This document shows, one piece after another, positions 1 through 9,642 of a stretch of 64,000 nucleotides of DNA (position 1 is its first letter; each line of letters starts with the position of its first letter). The DNA comes from Planctomycetaceae bacterium (GTDB lineage: Bacteria; Planctomycetota; Planctomycetia; Planctomycetales; Planctomycetaceae), in NCBI GenBank assembly GCA_021732975.1, contig JAKFWC010000023.1:248001-312000 (forward strand), in the 5' to 3' direction. A program made the position numbers and the translations under genes. The notes under the pieces are model-generated. The model was given only the letters and a program-made list of their open reading frames with translations. It made no database searches and was not told the origin of the DNA.

Positions 1-517
1 TCGCTTCCGGCTTCACACCGGCGGCTTTGAGAATGTCGGACAACCGCACGCCGGACCACTCCGCGTTGCCGATCGCTCCGCCGTCCCATCCCACGCCGGG
101 GATTTTTTGTTGATGGCTCGCCGCGAATTCCGCCCGGCGATTTCCCGAACAGGTCAGCGTGGCGATCGTCGTCAGGGTGGGGAGCTTCGTCGTCGGCGCT
201 GCCAGTTCTTCCAGCCGGTATTCGCGCGGCTGCTCAACGAGACCTTCAATCTTCAGACGATAGTCGGCGTTGCGGACATCCGGCACCGGGCCGTGGCTGC
301 GCACAAAGAACGATTCGAACGGCGTGATCCAATCGCGGACCAACTCATCCAGAGCGGGTTCGGCATTGAACGGCGAATCCGAGCGGGTGATGAGTTTCTT
401 GATCGTGGCAACTTGCGCGAACCCTGCTGACGACCACGGAAGGGCCATCCCACCGGCAGCGAGTGTCGCCAGTTTGATCCAGGAGCGGCGGGAGATTTGG
501 TTGTACTCGGTCGTCAT
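1..517 (-). CDS. Sulfite oxidase-like molybdopterin oxidoreductase, truncated by window edge
   Basis: The N-terminal 172 residues are visible and the 3' part lies outside the window. Residues 1-35 look like a Tat signal (SRRSWIKLA, then a hydrophobic Ala/Gly stretch), suggesting export of a folded cofactor enzyme. The motif LTCSGNRR around residue 123 matches the molybdenum-ligand cysteine region of the sulfite oxidase family (Cys, then GNRR), and DEL..DWITPFESFFVRSHG resembles its N-terminal region. The likely role is a periplasmic molybdopterin oxidoreductase of the sulfite oxidase/YedY superfamily; the substrate cannot be told from this fragment. Start at the ATG that gives the complete Tat signal; upstream is only non-coding sequence with a repeat arm. 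Confidence 0.8.
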   Translation of the reverse strand, partial: MTTEYNQISRRSWIKLATLAAGGMALPWSSAGFAQVATIKKLITRSDSPFNAEPALDELVRDWITPFESFFVRSHGPVPDVRNADYRLKIEGLVEQPREYRLEELAAPTTKLPTLTTIATLTCSGNRRAEFAASHQQKIPGVGWDGGAIGNAEWSGVRLSDILKAAGVKPEA

Positions 518-591
518 CGTGGGGCTCCGTGATGGGTAATCGTGGGTGCGCCCTGATTATATCGTCGACGGCCGATGGGTCCATCGTCACT

Positions 592-625
592 ACCAGCCCG
601 TAGCGCCAGCAAGGGCGTGTTGTTC
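592..625. repeat. Single arm of the CCAGCCC..GCAAGGG palindrome family
   Basis: The sequence ACCAGCCCGTAGCGCCAGCAAGGG followed by a cgtgttgttc tail resembles one arm of the palindromes at 28239-28326 and 59687-59760. No complementary arm lies nearby, so this looks like a half or decayed copy. It lies in the 155-base gap between the sulfite-oxidase-like gene and rnhA. Confidence 0.6.
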
Positions 626-672
626 AAAGAATGTGAGCCCTGTTTTCTGCGAAGCGCAAGCGCAATGCGGAA

Positions 673-1173
673 TTAACTCTCACCGTTTTGACAGCGTAGC
701 GCGGCGGCGACGGCGAGTTCGTCGCAGCGTTCGTTCTCGGCATGGCCGGCGTGGCCCTTGATGAGCGTGAACCGCACCGAGTGCTTCGCCAGTAAGCCGT
801 CGAGACGCTGCCACAGTTCCAGATTTTTGACCGGCTTCCACTGCGAACCTTCGCGGCGACGCCAGCCGTTCTTCTTCCAGCCGGGCAGCCATTCAATGCT
901 TCCCTTGGCAACGTAAGAGCTGTCGGTGATGATCTCGACTTCCGTCGCAGCCTTCAGCGCTTCGAGCCCCGCGATGACGGCCATCAGTTCCATCTGATTG
1001 TTGGTCGTGAGCGCCTCACCACCGGAGGCTTCCTTTTCGGTGCCGGTCTGGGGGTGACGCAGAATGTAGCCCCAGCCGCCAGGGCCGGGATTGCCGCGGC
1101 ACGCACCGTCGGTGAAGAGTTGTACAAAGGAACGCCGTTTGGTCGCCGCGGTCTCATCCTGCGGTAACGACAT
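673..1173 (-). CDS. rnhA: Ribonuclease HI
   Basis: 166 residues, slightly longer than the usual 150-160 because of a short N-terminal extension. RNase HI cuts the RNA strand of RNA:DNA hybrids, removing primers and R-loops in the cytoplasm. The four metal-binding carboxylates are all recognisable: D22 in [17 protein letters not shown]62 in NNQMEL, D84 in TDSSYV and D151 in ENERCDELA. The KGHAGH segment (about residues 139-144) carries the histidine of the flexible loop. It lies 88 bases downstream of infA on the same strand. All catalytic residues are intact, so it is predicted to be active. Confidence 0.95.
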   Translation of the reverse strand: MSLPQDETAATKRRSFVQLFTDGACRGNPGPGGWGYILRHPQTGTEKEASGGEALTTNNQMELMAVIAGLEALKAATEVEIITDSSYVAKGSIEWLPGWKKNGWRRREGSQWKPVKNLELWQRLDGLLAKHSVRFTLIKGHAGHAENERCDELAVAAALRCQNGES

Positions 1174-1261
1174 GACGGCGTGATCTCCTCAGTGGCCTTA
1201 TCGCTCCGCGACAGGAAAGCCGTAGTGCGACGGCGATGGGCAAGAAATCGGGAGGCAGCGA

Positions 1262-1480
1262 TCAACGTTCGCGGAAGATGATCCGGCCGCGGTTGAGGTC
1301 GTACGGTGAGACTTCCACGGTGACGCGGTCGCCGGGCACGATCCGGATGAAGTGCTTGCGCATCTTCCCCGCAACGTGCGCGAGGACGGTATGCCCGTTG
1401 TCCAGCACGACCCGGAACTGAGTGTTGGCTAACGCCTCGACGACGTTGCCATCAACTTCGATCGCCTCTTCCTTCGCCAT
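1262..1480 (-). CDS. infA: Translation initiation factor IF-1
   Basis: 72 residues, the normal length for IF-1, a single OB-fold protein that binds the ribosomal A site during initiation. It opens with [11 protein letters not shown] and ends with [12 protein letters not shown], both typical of the family, and holds the conserved [26 protein letters not shown] core. An upstream in-frame ATG five codons earlier exists, but the family N-terminus and a GGAG just before 1480 favour the shorter form. It is not next to ribosomal protein genes here but between an aldehyde dehydrogenase and rnhA. Confidence 0.95.
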   Translation of the reverse strand: MAKEEAIEVDGNVVEALANTQFRVVLDNGHTVLAHVAGKMRKHFIRIVPGDRVTVEVSPYDLNRGRIIFRER

Positions 1481-1628
1481 AAACTCCAGACTCATCTTTG
1501 AAGTGGCATGGGGACAGTCCGAGCCGAAACGCCGACCCGCTCCTGTCGAACCAAAAATTGTAGCGAATCTGCCGGGCGTCCACCATCAGTATCCGGGGGA
1601 ATCTGGTAGAGAACGATCCATGAAGACC

Positions 1629-1728
1629 ATTGGCAATTAGAAATTAGTAAGTGAAAATTGCAAATTGATCGAAAAAGGCGGTCGCATTTCAATTTGCAAT
1701 TTCCATTTTTCAATTCCTAATTGCCAAT
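1629..1728. repeat. AT-rich imperfect inverted repeat
   Basis: Two arms of about 40 bases (around 1629-1670 and 1686-1728) are imperfect reverse complements; the outer ends TTGGCAATTAG and CTAATTGCCAA pair exactly. The element is much more AT-rich than its surroundings. It fills the gap between the 3' end of the aldehyde dehydrogenase gene and the start of infA, both on the minus strand. Confidence 0.7.
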
Positions 1729-1738
1729 CTCCTTCCCT

Positions 1739-3322
1739 TTATTTCGTGGCGACATCCGCCGTTGTCCATTTTCCATCGACCAGCCGTAGCGTGCCGGTGG
1801 GGTTTTTGTCTTGCAGCGTGGCGGGAAGGCGACCGGGGTGGACGCCGTCGTAGCAGGCGAGGCGGGCGAACCGCTTGATCGCTGCGGGGAGGCCGACGGC
1901 CGTGAATCCGGGGTGACCGGTTGCCGGGAACGGGCCGCCGTGGTTCATTGCCGTGGAAACCGCGACGCCGGTGGGCATTTTGTCGTTGAGCAAGCGGCCG
2001 ACTTTCGGTCGCAACGCCGCGGCGACGCGATCGTACAAAGCGTCGTCACTGCCATCGGTCGCCGAGTAAATACAGCCGGTGAGGTTGCCTTCGAGGTGAT
2101 CCAGCACGGCCAACAATTCGTCGGCATCCGCGGCGATCACGACAAGTGAAGCGTTGCCGAAGGCTTCGGTTTGCAGCGCTTCCGGGGCGGCGAGGAAATC
2201 TTTGCCCGTCACGCTGAGCAGCGTGTTTTGATGACACACGCCCATGCCGCCGCCGGGGTGCCCTCCCGACAGCACTTTGGCCCCGTGTTTCACAAGGGTC
2301 TGCACTCCCGCACTCAGATGTTGTAAGACGCCTTCGCCGAGGAGCGTGCCGACCGGTGCCGCGGTGAACCGTTGGGCGATATCGGTGATCATGGCGTCCG
2401 TCGCCGATCCGGCGACGGCCAGAACCAGTCCTGGATTTGTGCAGAACTGACCGGCTCCCATCAGACAGCTGCCGGCGAATTGTTCCGCGAGTTCTGCGGC
2501 TTTCTGTGTCACCACACCCGGCAGGAAGACCACGGGGTTGATGCTCGACAGTTCAAGATAAATCGGTTTCCCTACGGCATCAGCCGCCGTTTTCAATTGC
2601 GTCCCGGCGGACCGCGAGCCGGTGTAACCGATGGCCCCCAGTGCCGGATGAACAACGAGTTTCGTCCCATCGGCATGGCTGGTGCGGTAGATCAATTGGA
2701 CAAACCCGGCGGGCATCCCGGTTTTCTGAGCGGCCAGTTGAGCCTCTTCGGCCAGCAATCGCGTGGTGCCGGGATGCGAGGAATGCCCCTTCGCCAACAC
2801 CGGATTTCCGGCTGCGACGGCGGCGGCAAAATCCCCACCGGCGATGCTGTTGAACGCGAACGGGAAATTGTTCGGACCAAACACGGCAACCGGTCCGATG
2901 GGTTCCAACTGCGACCGGATGTTTGCGGCCGAGTCAATCGTAGCCGTTGCCCACGAACCTTCTCGTGCCCAATGTGCCGCTTGTCGCAACTGATTGATCG
3001 TTCGCGGTAGTTCCGCGTCTTTCAACCGCGGCGTGACCGGCAAAGCCGTTTCCTGATGGGCGATGGCGATCAAGTCGACCGCGCGGGCTTCAATCCGTGT
3101 GGCGTACTCTTCGAGAAACGCCGCAAACCGTTCCGCGGGCCAATTTCGTACAGCACGACTGGCCGCCGCAGCATGCTGCAGCGCGGTCTCGATTTCGCTC
3201 CACGGACTGACGGGGTAGGCGTCCGCGATCGCGGTCTTGGTCTTGGGATCGAACGCGGTGAACGTCTTCGTTCCTTGTGAATCCCGCCATTCTCCCCCGA
3301 TGAGAACTCGCTGCGCCGCCAT
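1739..3322 (-). CDS. Aldehyde dehydrogenase, 2,5-dioxovalerate (alpha-ketoglutaric semialdehyde) type
   Basis: 527 residues from the chosen start. Members of this ALDH subgroup oxidise alpha-ketoglutaric semialdehyde to 2-oxoglutarate with NAD(P)+ at the end of non-phosphorylative pentose, glucarate or hydroxyproline breakdown. The N-terminus VLIGGEWRDS..TFTAFDP is characteristic. Catalytic residues are visible: the NNFPFAFN segment (about 151-158), E257 in IYLELSSINP and the nucleophile C294 in GAGQFCTNPG. An ATG 16 codons upstream is possible, but MAAQRVLIGGEW fits the family better. No other pathway gene is adjacent, so the exact substrate is inferred from family resemblance only. Confidence 0.85.
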   Translation of the reverse strand: MAAQRVLIGGEWRDSQGTKTFTAFDPKTKTAIADAYPVSPWSEIETALQHAAAASRAVRNWPAERFAAFLEEYATRIEARAVDLIAIAHQETALPVTPRLKDAELPRTINQLRQAAHWAREGSWATATIDSAANIRSQLEPIGPVAVFGPNNFPFAFNSIAGGDFAAAVAAGNPVLAKGHSSHPGTTRLLAEEAQLAAQKTGMPAGFVQLIYRTSHADGTKLVVHPALGAIGYTGSRSAGTQLKTAADAVGKPIYLELSSINPVVFLPGVVTQKAAELAEQFAGSCLMGAGQFCTNPGLVLAVAGSATDAMITDIAQRFTAAPVGTLLGEGVLQHLSAGVQTLVKHGAKVLSGGHPGGGMGVCHQNTLLSVTGKDFLAAPEALQTEAFGNASLVVIAADADELLAVLDHLEGNLTGCIYSATDGSDDALYDRVAAALRPKVGRLLNDKMPTGVAVSTAMNHGGPFPATGHPGFTAVGLPAAIKRFARLACYDGVHPGRLPATLQDKNPTGTLRLVDGKWTTADVATK

Positions 3323-3482
3323 GTTGAATCGTCTTTCGCGAAAAGGTAATCCGTGCCGATTAGACATCATCGCGGTTCATTGCAGATGTGGCAACGGTGA
3401 CGAAAGAACGGGTACTGGGATCACAGCGTGGGGGCAAGATTTTGACGGTCTGCACGAGTGGCACGGATGTTGGTCGTTCGGC

Positions 3483-3845
3483 TCACCATGTCCAGCCGAC
3501 ACTTGATGGCGGCTCTCCAAATCCAACCTCAACTCGCCATCGCGAGAACTCGTATTTTGTTGCGCTCCAACCGAGGTCGTGCCACAAATTCATATACAGG
3601 TCTGTCGCTTGGCCGAAGTGGCTGCGGTGTCCTCCGGTCAAATACCGGATGCAGAGAAGCGGACGGTACCCGAATGCGATCATGGGGGCGCCTTCGCCAC
3701 CGCTGTCAATCAGTAGCAGGGCCGGTCCCGCCGACAGACCATAAACGATTGGCAAGAGCACGGCGGCCAGACACAACTTTTGCTTCCACGGTTTCCACGT
3801 CCACGGCGCGAACCAAGCGATGCGGCGGGCGAGCTTCTCTTCCAT
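3483..3845 (-). CDS. Hypothetical protein with one membrane segment
   Basis: 120 residues, function not recognised. Residues 1-17 are basic and aromatic (RRIAWFAPWTWKPWKQK), followed by a hydrophobic stretch (about 18-42) that could span the membrane. The remainder is soluble-looking, with several Trp, Tyr and His residues. The start at 3845 is supported by GGAG eight bases upstream; the longer open frame beyond it has no such support and overlaps the next gene in another frame. It follows a symporter and a small membrane protein on the same strand and may be the last gene of that unit. Confidence 0.55.
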   Translation of the reverse strand: MEEKLARRIAWFAPWTWKPWKQKLCLAAVLLPIVYGLSAGPALLLIDSGGEGAPMIAFGYRPLLCIRYLTGGHRSHFGQATDLYMNLWHDLGWSATKYEFSRWRVEVGFGEPPSSVGWTW

Positions 3846-3925
3846 CGACTTCTCCCGCTCCCGCTGCAACCATATGTCCAAGAGCGATAAACCAATCTGG
3901 AGAATTGTACCGGGGAGAAATCCGG

Positions 3926-4162
3926 TCACACTACGCAATAGATGACAACCTGAATTGCGAGCGCCAGCCAGGCCCAGACTTTGAGGTCTTCGGACCAGTG
4001 GCAATCGCGGTTTTCCGGCGTGGTTTCGGCATCGGGAAGCCGCATCACCCAGACCATCAGCACCAGCGGAACCGCGACGAACAGGGCGCGGGCGCCCCAT
4101 AGTGGAATCTGTCCGAATGCCTCGCGCAGGAGCGTGCCCATCCAGTGCAGCGGTCCGCTCAT
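3926..4162 (-). CDS. Small membrane protein overlapping the symporter gene
   Basis: 78 residues with two likely membrane segments, IPLWGARALFVAVPLVLMVW (about 19-38) and WAWLALAIQVVIYCVV at the extreme C-terminus, joined by a polar loop (ETTPENRDCHWSED). The start codon overlaps the stop of the upstream symporter gene by four bases (ATGA), a classic sign of translational coupling. This suggests a small partner or accessory subunit of the symporter; that role is inferred from position alone. I do not recognise a named family. Confidence 0.65.
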   Translation of the reverse strand: MSGPLHWMGTLLREAFGQIPLWGARALFVAVPLVLMVWVMRLPDAETTPENRDCHWSEDLKVWAWLALAIQVVIYCVV

Positions 4163-5751
4163 GGTGCGGCTCCTTCCTGGAATCCCCCGAGGGCGTAACG
4201 TCGCTTCTCCGGCGGTTCCGGAGCCGAGCCGTAGCTCACCAGCGCCGTCAGGAACACCGTCATTAGGAACGACCAGATCGAACAATAGAGGAACGGGTCT
4301 TGAATCTGAAACAGCGGCTTCCAGTGAAAGCCTTTCAGCACGAGCGGATGGTTGAGCAAGTACAGCGTGACCGAAGTCGCCACGCCGCCGCAGAAGCCGA
4401 TGAGGGCCCCGCGGCCGGTCGCCTGCTTCGTCAATAATCCAGCGAGCAGCACCGCCAGTGCCGGACCGTTGAAGAACGACATCAACGTTTGAAAGACGGC
4501 GTAGACCCCGGCATCACTCGCCTGGAACCAGACGGCGAAACCCACGCCCCACACCATCAGCACGATCGTCACCAGCCGGCCGATCTGCAGCATGCGGCGT
4601 TCGTCCGCGTTCTGACGGACGAACCGCAGGTAGAAATCATTCGTCACAATCGTCGCCGCGGAGTTGAGGTATGAATCGACAGATGACATCAACGCGGCGA
4701 GAAAGGCGGCGAGAAAGACGCCCTTCATGCCGGATGGCATCATTGCCCCGATGACCTTGGGCAAGGCCTGATCGGGATCGGACAGCTCCGGGAAGCGGGA
4801 CAGGGCCAACAACCCCGGGATAACGATCACAATCGGGATCACATTTTTGAGAAGTGCGCCCCAGACATAGGACGCTTTCGCTTCGTATGCCGATCGCGCC
4901 CCGAGTGCCCGCTGGATAATCGCCTGATTGCTGATCCAGTATGACGGACTGATAATCAGCGCGAGACCGAACAGAATTCCCGTCCACGGATAGGGCGACG
5001 GCGTATCCACCGGCAGCACCAGCGTGAAGTGCTCATTCCGCGGCGTGACCAGAGGCACGGGCTCAATCGGTGCCGGCTCTTTCTCGGTCCGTTGGATCGC
5101 CAGTGATTGATTGACCTGATTCTTCAGCGGTTCGATCCCGCCGCACTGCCAGATCCCGATGATCACGACCGCCGCACACCCGGCGATCATCACGATTCCC
5201 TGCAGCACGTCGGTGTAGACAACGGCTGCGAGTCCGCCCGACCACGTGTAGAACAGCACCATCGCTGCGACAAGACCGATGGTCCACAATACCGGCCACC
5301 CGGCGAGAACCAGCATCAACTTCGCCGAGGCCAGCAGCATCACACCGATGTTGCACGCCATGAAGGCGACCCAGCAGGCGGCAACCGCCGTCCGGATGCC
5401 GACGTTGAATCGCTTTTCCAGATACTCGGGAATCGTGGTAATTCCACACCGCCAGAAGTGCGGCACGAAGACAAACGCAGCGACGATCATCGCCGGCACG
5501 CAACCGATCCATTCAAAATTGCCGACCGCGAACCCGTACCGATATGCTGCCCCGCCGACGCCGATGAGATCGGTCCCGCCGATGTCGGTCGCCACCAGCG
5601 ACAACCCCACAGCCCACCACGGCAACGTCCGCCCGGCGAGAAAGAACTCGCGGCCGGTCTGAATGTACGCACTCACATACATCCCGATGACCATCGTGGC
5701 CACGAGATACAGTCCGACAATCGCATAGTCGAACCACGAAAGAACACCCAT
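4159..5751 (-). CDS. Sodium:solute symporter (SSS family)
   Basis: 530 residues, usual size for the SSS family, with about 13-14 hydrophobic segments. These inner-membrane carriers couple Na+ inflow to uptake of sugars, amino acids or other small solutes. Diagnostic features are the N-terminal FDYAIVGLYLVATMVIG segment, the tract GRTLPWWAVGLSLVATDIGG (about residues 40-59), which contains the Na+-site helix, and the later SSVDSYLNSAATIVTNDFY motif (about residue 360). A GGAGG lies upstream of the start. The substrate cannot be deduced; the overlapping 78-residue membrane gene downstream is the only close partner. Confidence 0.9.
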   Translation of the reverse strand: MGVLSWFDYAIVGLYLVATMVIGMYVSAYIQTGREFFLAGRTLPWWAVGLSLVATDIGGTDLIGVGGAAYRYGFAVGNFEWIGCVPAMIVAAFVFVPHFWRCGITTIPEYLEKRFNVGIRTAVAACWVAFMACNIGVMLLASAKLMLVLAGWPVLWTIGLVAAMVLFYTWSGGLAAVVYTDVLQGIVMIAGCAAVVIIGIWQCGGIEPLKNQVNQSLAIQRTEKEPAPIEPVPLVTPRNEHFTLVLPVDTPSPYPWTGILFGLALIISPSYWISNQAIIQRALGARSAYEAKASYVWGALLKNVIPIVIVIPGLLALSRFPELSDPDQALPKVIGAMMPSGMKGVFLAAFLAALMSSVDSYLNSAATIVTNDFYLRFVRQNADERRMLQIGRLVTIVLMVWGVGFAVWFQASDAGVYAVFQTLMSFFNGPALAVLLAGLLTKQATGRGALIGFCGGVATSVTLYLLNHPLVLKGFHWKPLFQIQDPFLYCSIWSFLMTVFLTALVSYGSAPEPPEKRRYALGGFQEGAAP

Positions 5752-5939
5752 GCCGTCCCAGCCTCCTCAAATTGCCGCAACACCGGCATCGTACGGAGCG
5801 TAACAGCCGAGAGTGTCCGGCGGTAGGCTGAAACCTGTCCGAGGTTTTCAGTCTGGCCCTCACCGTGTAGAACTGTCAGTTCTTCCGTCAGGAAAGATGG
5901 GGGATTTGCGATCACCATGAATCGAGAAGACAACTGCCG

Positions 5940-7850
5940 ATGAGCAACGCGAGCTATACCGCCGACGATATTGAAGTCATTGAAGGGCTGGAAGCCGTGC
6001 GGCGGCGGCCGTCGATGTACATTGGCGGGGTTGATATCCGCGGGCTGCATCACCTGCTGTGGGAAATTGTCGACAACGCCGTCGACGAACACATCGCCGG
6101 GCATGCCACCGCGGTTCACGTCACGCTGCACAAGGACGGTTGTTCGGCGACAATTCACGATAACGGCCGCGGCATTCCGGTCGACACGCACACCAAGACG
6201 AAAAAATCGGCGCTGGAGACGATCCTCACCACGTTGCACTCCGGCGGGAAATTCTCGAACAAAGTCTACGCCCGCAGCGGCGGTTTGCACGGCGTCGGTT
6301 CGTCGGTGGTGAATGCGCTATCGGTCGAGATGGAAGCGACGATTCATCGCGACGACCACGAATGGTCGCAGCGCTTCAAACGGGGTAAGCCGACAACACC
6401 GCTCAAAAAGGTGAAGCCGTTCCGCGGTCATGGGACGGCGATCTTCTTTCGACCCGACGAAGAGATTTTCACCAAGACGCACTTTCATGCGGACACGATC
6501 AAGCAGCACCTCGAAGACATTTCGTACATCCACGGCGGGCTGAAGATTACCTTCGTCGATGAGGCGAAGAAGGAAACCATCGAATACTTCCACCCGGATG
6601 GGATTGCGGCATACCTCGACAAGCTGATTCGCGAGGGAGACCGCAAGCCGACGCACGAGCAGTCCTTCAGCATCAGCCGCGATGACGGTCAGGTGAAGAT
6701 TGAAGCCGTGCTCCGTTGGACCGAAGCCACCGACGAAGGAATTCGCAGCTATGTGAACGGCATCCGCACGCATGCCGGTGGAACGCATGAATCGGGCTTT
6801 CGTTCCGCGATCGGCAAGGCGGTCCGGAACTATCTCGATGTCCATGACATCAAAATCAAAGGGGTCACGATTGAGAACAGCGACATCCGTGAAGGGGTCG
6901 TGGGCATTCTCTCGGTCTTTCTCGGCGACCCGATGTTTCAGGGACAGACGAAGGAAAAGCTCAACAACCCCGAGATGACTGCGACGGTCGAAAGCCTGAT
7001 CCGTCCGGCACTCGAAACATGGATCAACAATAACCCTACCGTCGCCGATGCGGTGGTGGGACGGATCGTATTGGCAGCCCGCGCGCGGCAAGCCAGTCGG
7101 GAAGCGGCGACGGAAGTCCGGCGTAAAACGCCCACTTCACGCCGGTTGAGTCTGCCGGGGAAACTGCTCGACTGCCGGTCGACCGATCCGAATGAATCGG
7201 AACTCTTCATCGTCGAAGGTCAGTCCGCCGGTGGGACCGCGGGGATGGGGCGCGACAGCCGCATCCAGGCGATCCTCCCGTTGCGCGGAAAGATTCTGAA
7301 CACCGAAGCGCTGTCGACCAGCAAGATTCTTGAAAGCCAGGAAATCAAGGATCTCGTCGAAACGCTCGGCACCGGCATCGGCCCGAGTTTCGATATCCGC
7401 CACCTGCGTTACGGCCGCGTGATTCTGATGATGGACGCCGACAGCGACGGTTACCACATCAGTACGTTACTGCTGGTCTTCTTCTTCCGGCACATGCGGG
7501 AGATGATCACGACGGGCCGGGTCTTTCTCGCACAGCCGCCGTTGTACCGCATCGTGGTCGGTACCGAATCGCACTATGCCCGCGATGATGTCCACAAGGA
7601 AGAAGTGCTGGCGGCCCTCCCGGCCAACCGCAAGGTGGAAATCACCCGCTTCAAAGGACTGGGCGAAATGACCGCTGCCCATCTCAAAGAAACGACGCTC
7701 GATCCCAAGAAGCGGACGCTGTTGCGGGTGGATGTGGAAAGCCTCGTCGAAGCCGACCAGATGTTCTCGCAACTCCTCGGCAAAGACGCGTCCGAGCGGT
7801 ATCGGATCATCATGAGTGAAGCGAATCTGGTAGATGATCTCGACGTATAA
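5940..7850 (+). CDS. parE: Type II topoisomerase ATPase subunit (ParE/GyrB family)
   Basis: 636 residues, ParE length, without the large insertion of many GyrB proteins. The protein provides the ATPase and metal-binding half of topoisomerase IV (or gyrase) for decatenation or supercoil control. Seen in order: the GHKL ATPase domain with E42 and N46 in WEIVDNAVDEH, DNGRGIPVD and the GGLHGVGSSVVNAL lid; the transducer with YVNGIRTHAGGTHE; the TOPRIM domain with ELFIVEGQSAGG and MMDADSDGYHIS; and the C-terminal RFKGLGEM. The TOPRIM DADSDGYH differs from the usual DADVDGAH and is more like non-canonical ParE proteins. No parC/gyrA partner is adjacent. It converges on rpoD across a terminator. Confidence 0.88.
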   Translation: MSNASYTADDIEVIEGLEAVRRRPSMYIGGVDIRGLHHLLWEIVDNAVDEHIAGHATAVHVTLHKDGCSATIHDNGRGIPVDTHTKTKKSALETILTTLHSGGKFSNKVYARSGGLHGVGSSVVNALSVEMEATIHRDDHEWSQRFKRGKPTTPLKKVKPFRGHGTAIFFRPDEEIFTKTHFHADTIKQHLEDISYIHGGLKITFVDEAKKETIEYFHPDGIAAYLDKLIREGDRKPTHEQSFSISRDDGQVKIEAVLRWTEATDEGIRSYVNGIRTHAGGTHESGFRSAIGKAVRNYLDVHDIKIKGVTIENSDIREGVVGILSVFLGDPMFQGQTKEKLNNPEMTATVESLIRPALETWINNNPTVADAVVGRIVLAARARQASREAATEVRRKTPTSRRLSLPGKLLDCRSTDPNESELFIVEGQSAGGTAGMGRDSRIQAILPLRGKILNTEALSTSKILESQEIKDLVETLGTGIGPSFDIRHLRYGRVILMMDADSDGYHISTLLLVFFFRHMREMITTGRVFLAQPPLYRIVVGTESHYARDDVHKEEVLAALPANRKVEITRFKGLGEMTAAHLKETTLDPKKRTLLRVDVESLVEADQMFSQLLGKDASERYRIIMSEANLVDDLDV

Positions 7851-7903
7851 CCGCATTCGCTTGCGATTCGCAGATTCCACAAATCGCGATTAATCAAAAT
7901 GAA

Positions 7904-7936
7904 GAAGCCCACGGATGAGCATCCGTGGGCTTCTTT
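7904..7936. terminator. Bidirectional intrinsic terminator between parE and rpoD
   Basis: A perfect 13-base stem (GAAGCCCACGGAT / ATCCGTGGGCTTC) with a four-base loop is followed by TTT on the plus strand. On the minus strand the same stem is followed by TTCATTTTGATT. It sits midway between the convergent 3' ends of parE and rpoD and can serve both. Confidence 0.85.
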
Positions 7937-7964
7937 AGGCATCATGTTACCGTCGTGAAGTCGT

Positions 7965-9614
<1,650 letters not shown>

Positions 9615-9642
9615 TGGTTTACTCCTCTACAAAATGTCCGCT

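Noticed and set aside
3388..4102. Plus-strand frames opposite the small membrane genes
   Set aside because: They overlap well-supported minus-strand genes and contain Arg/Ser-rich low-quality protein.
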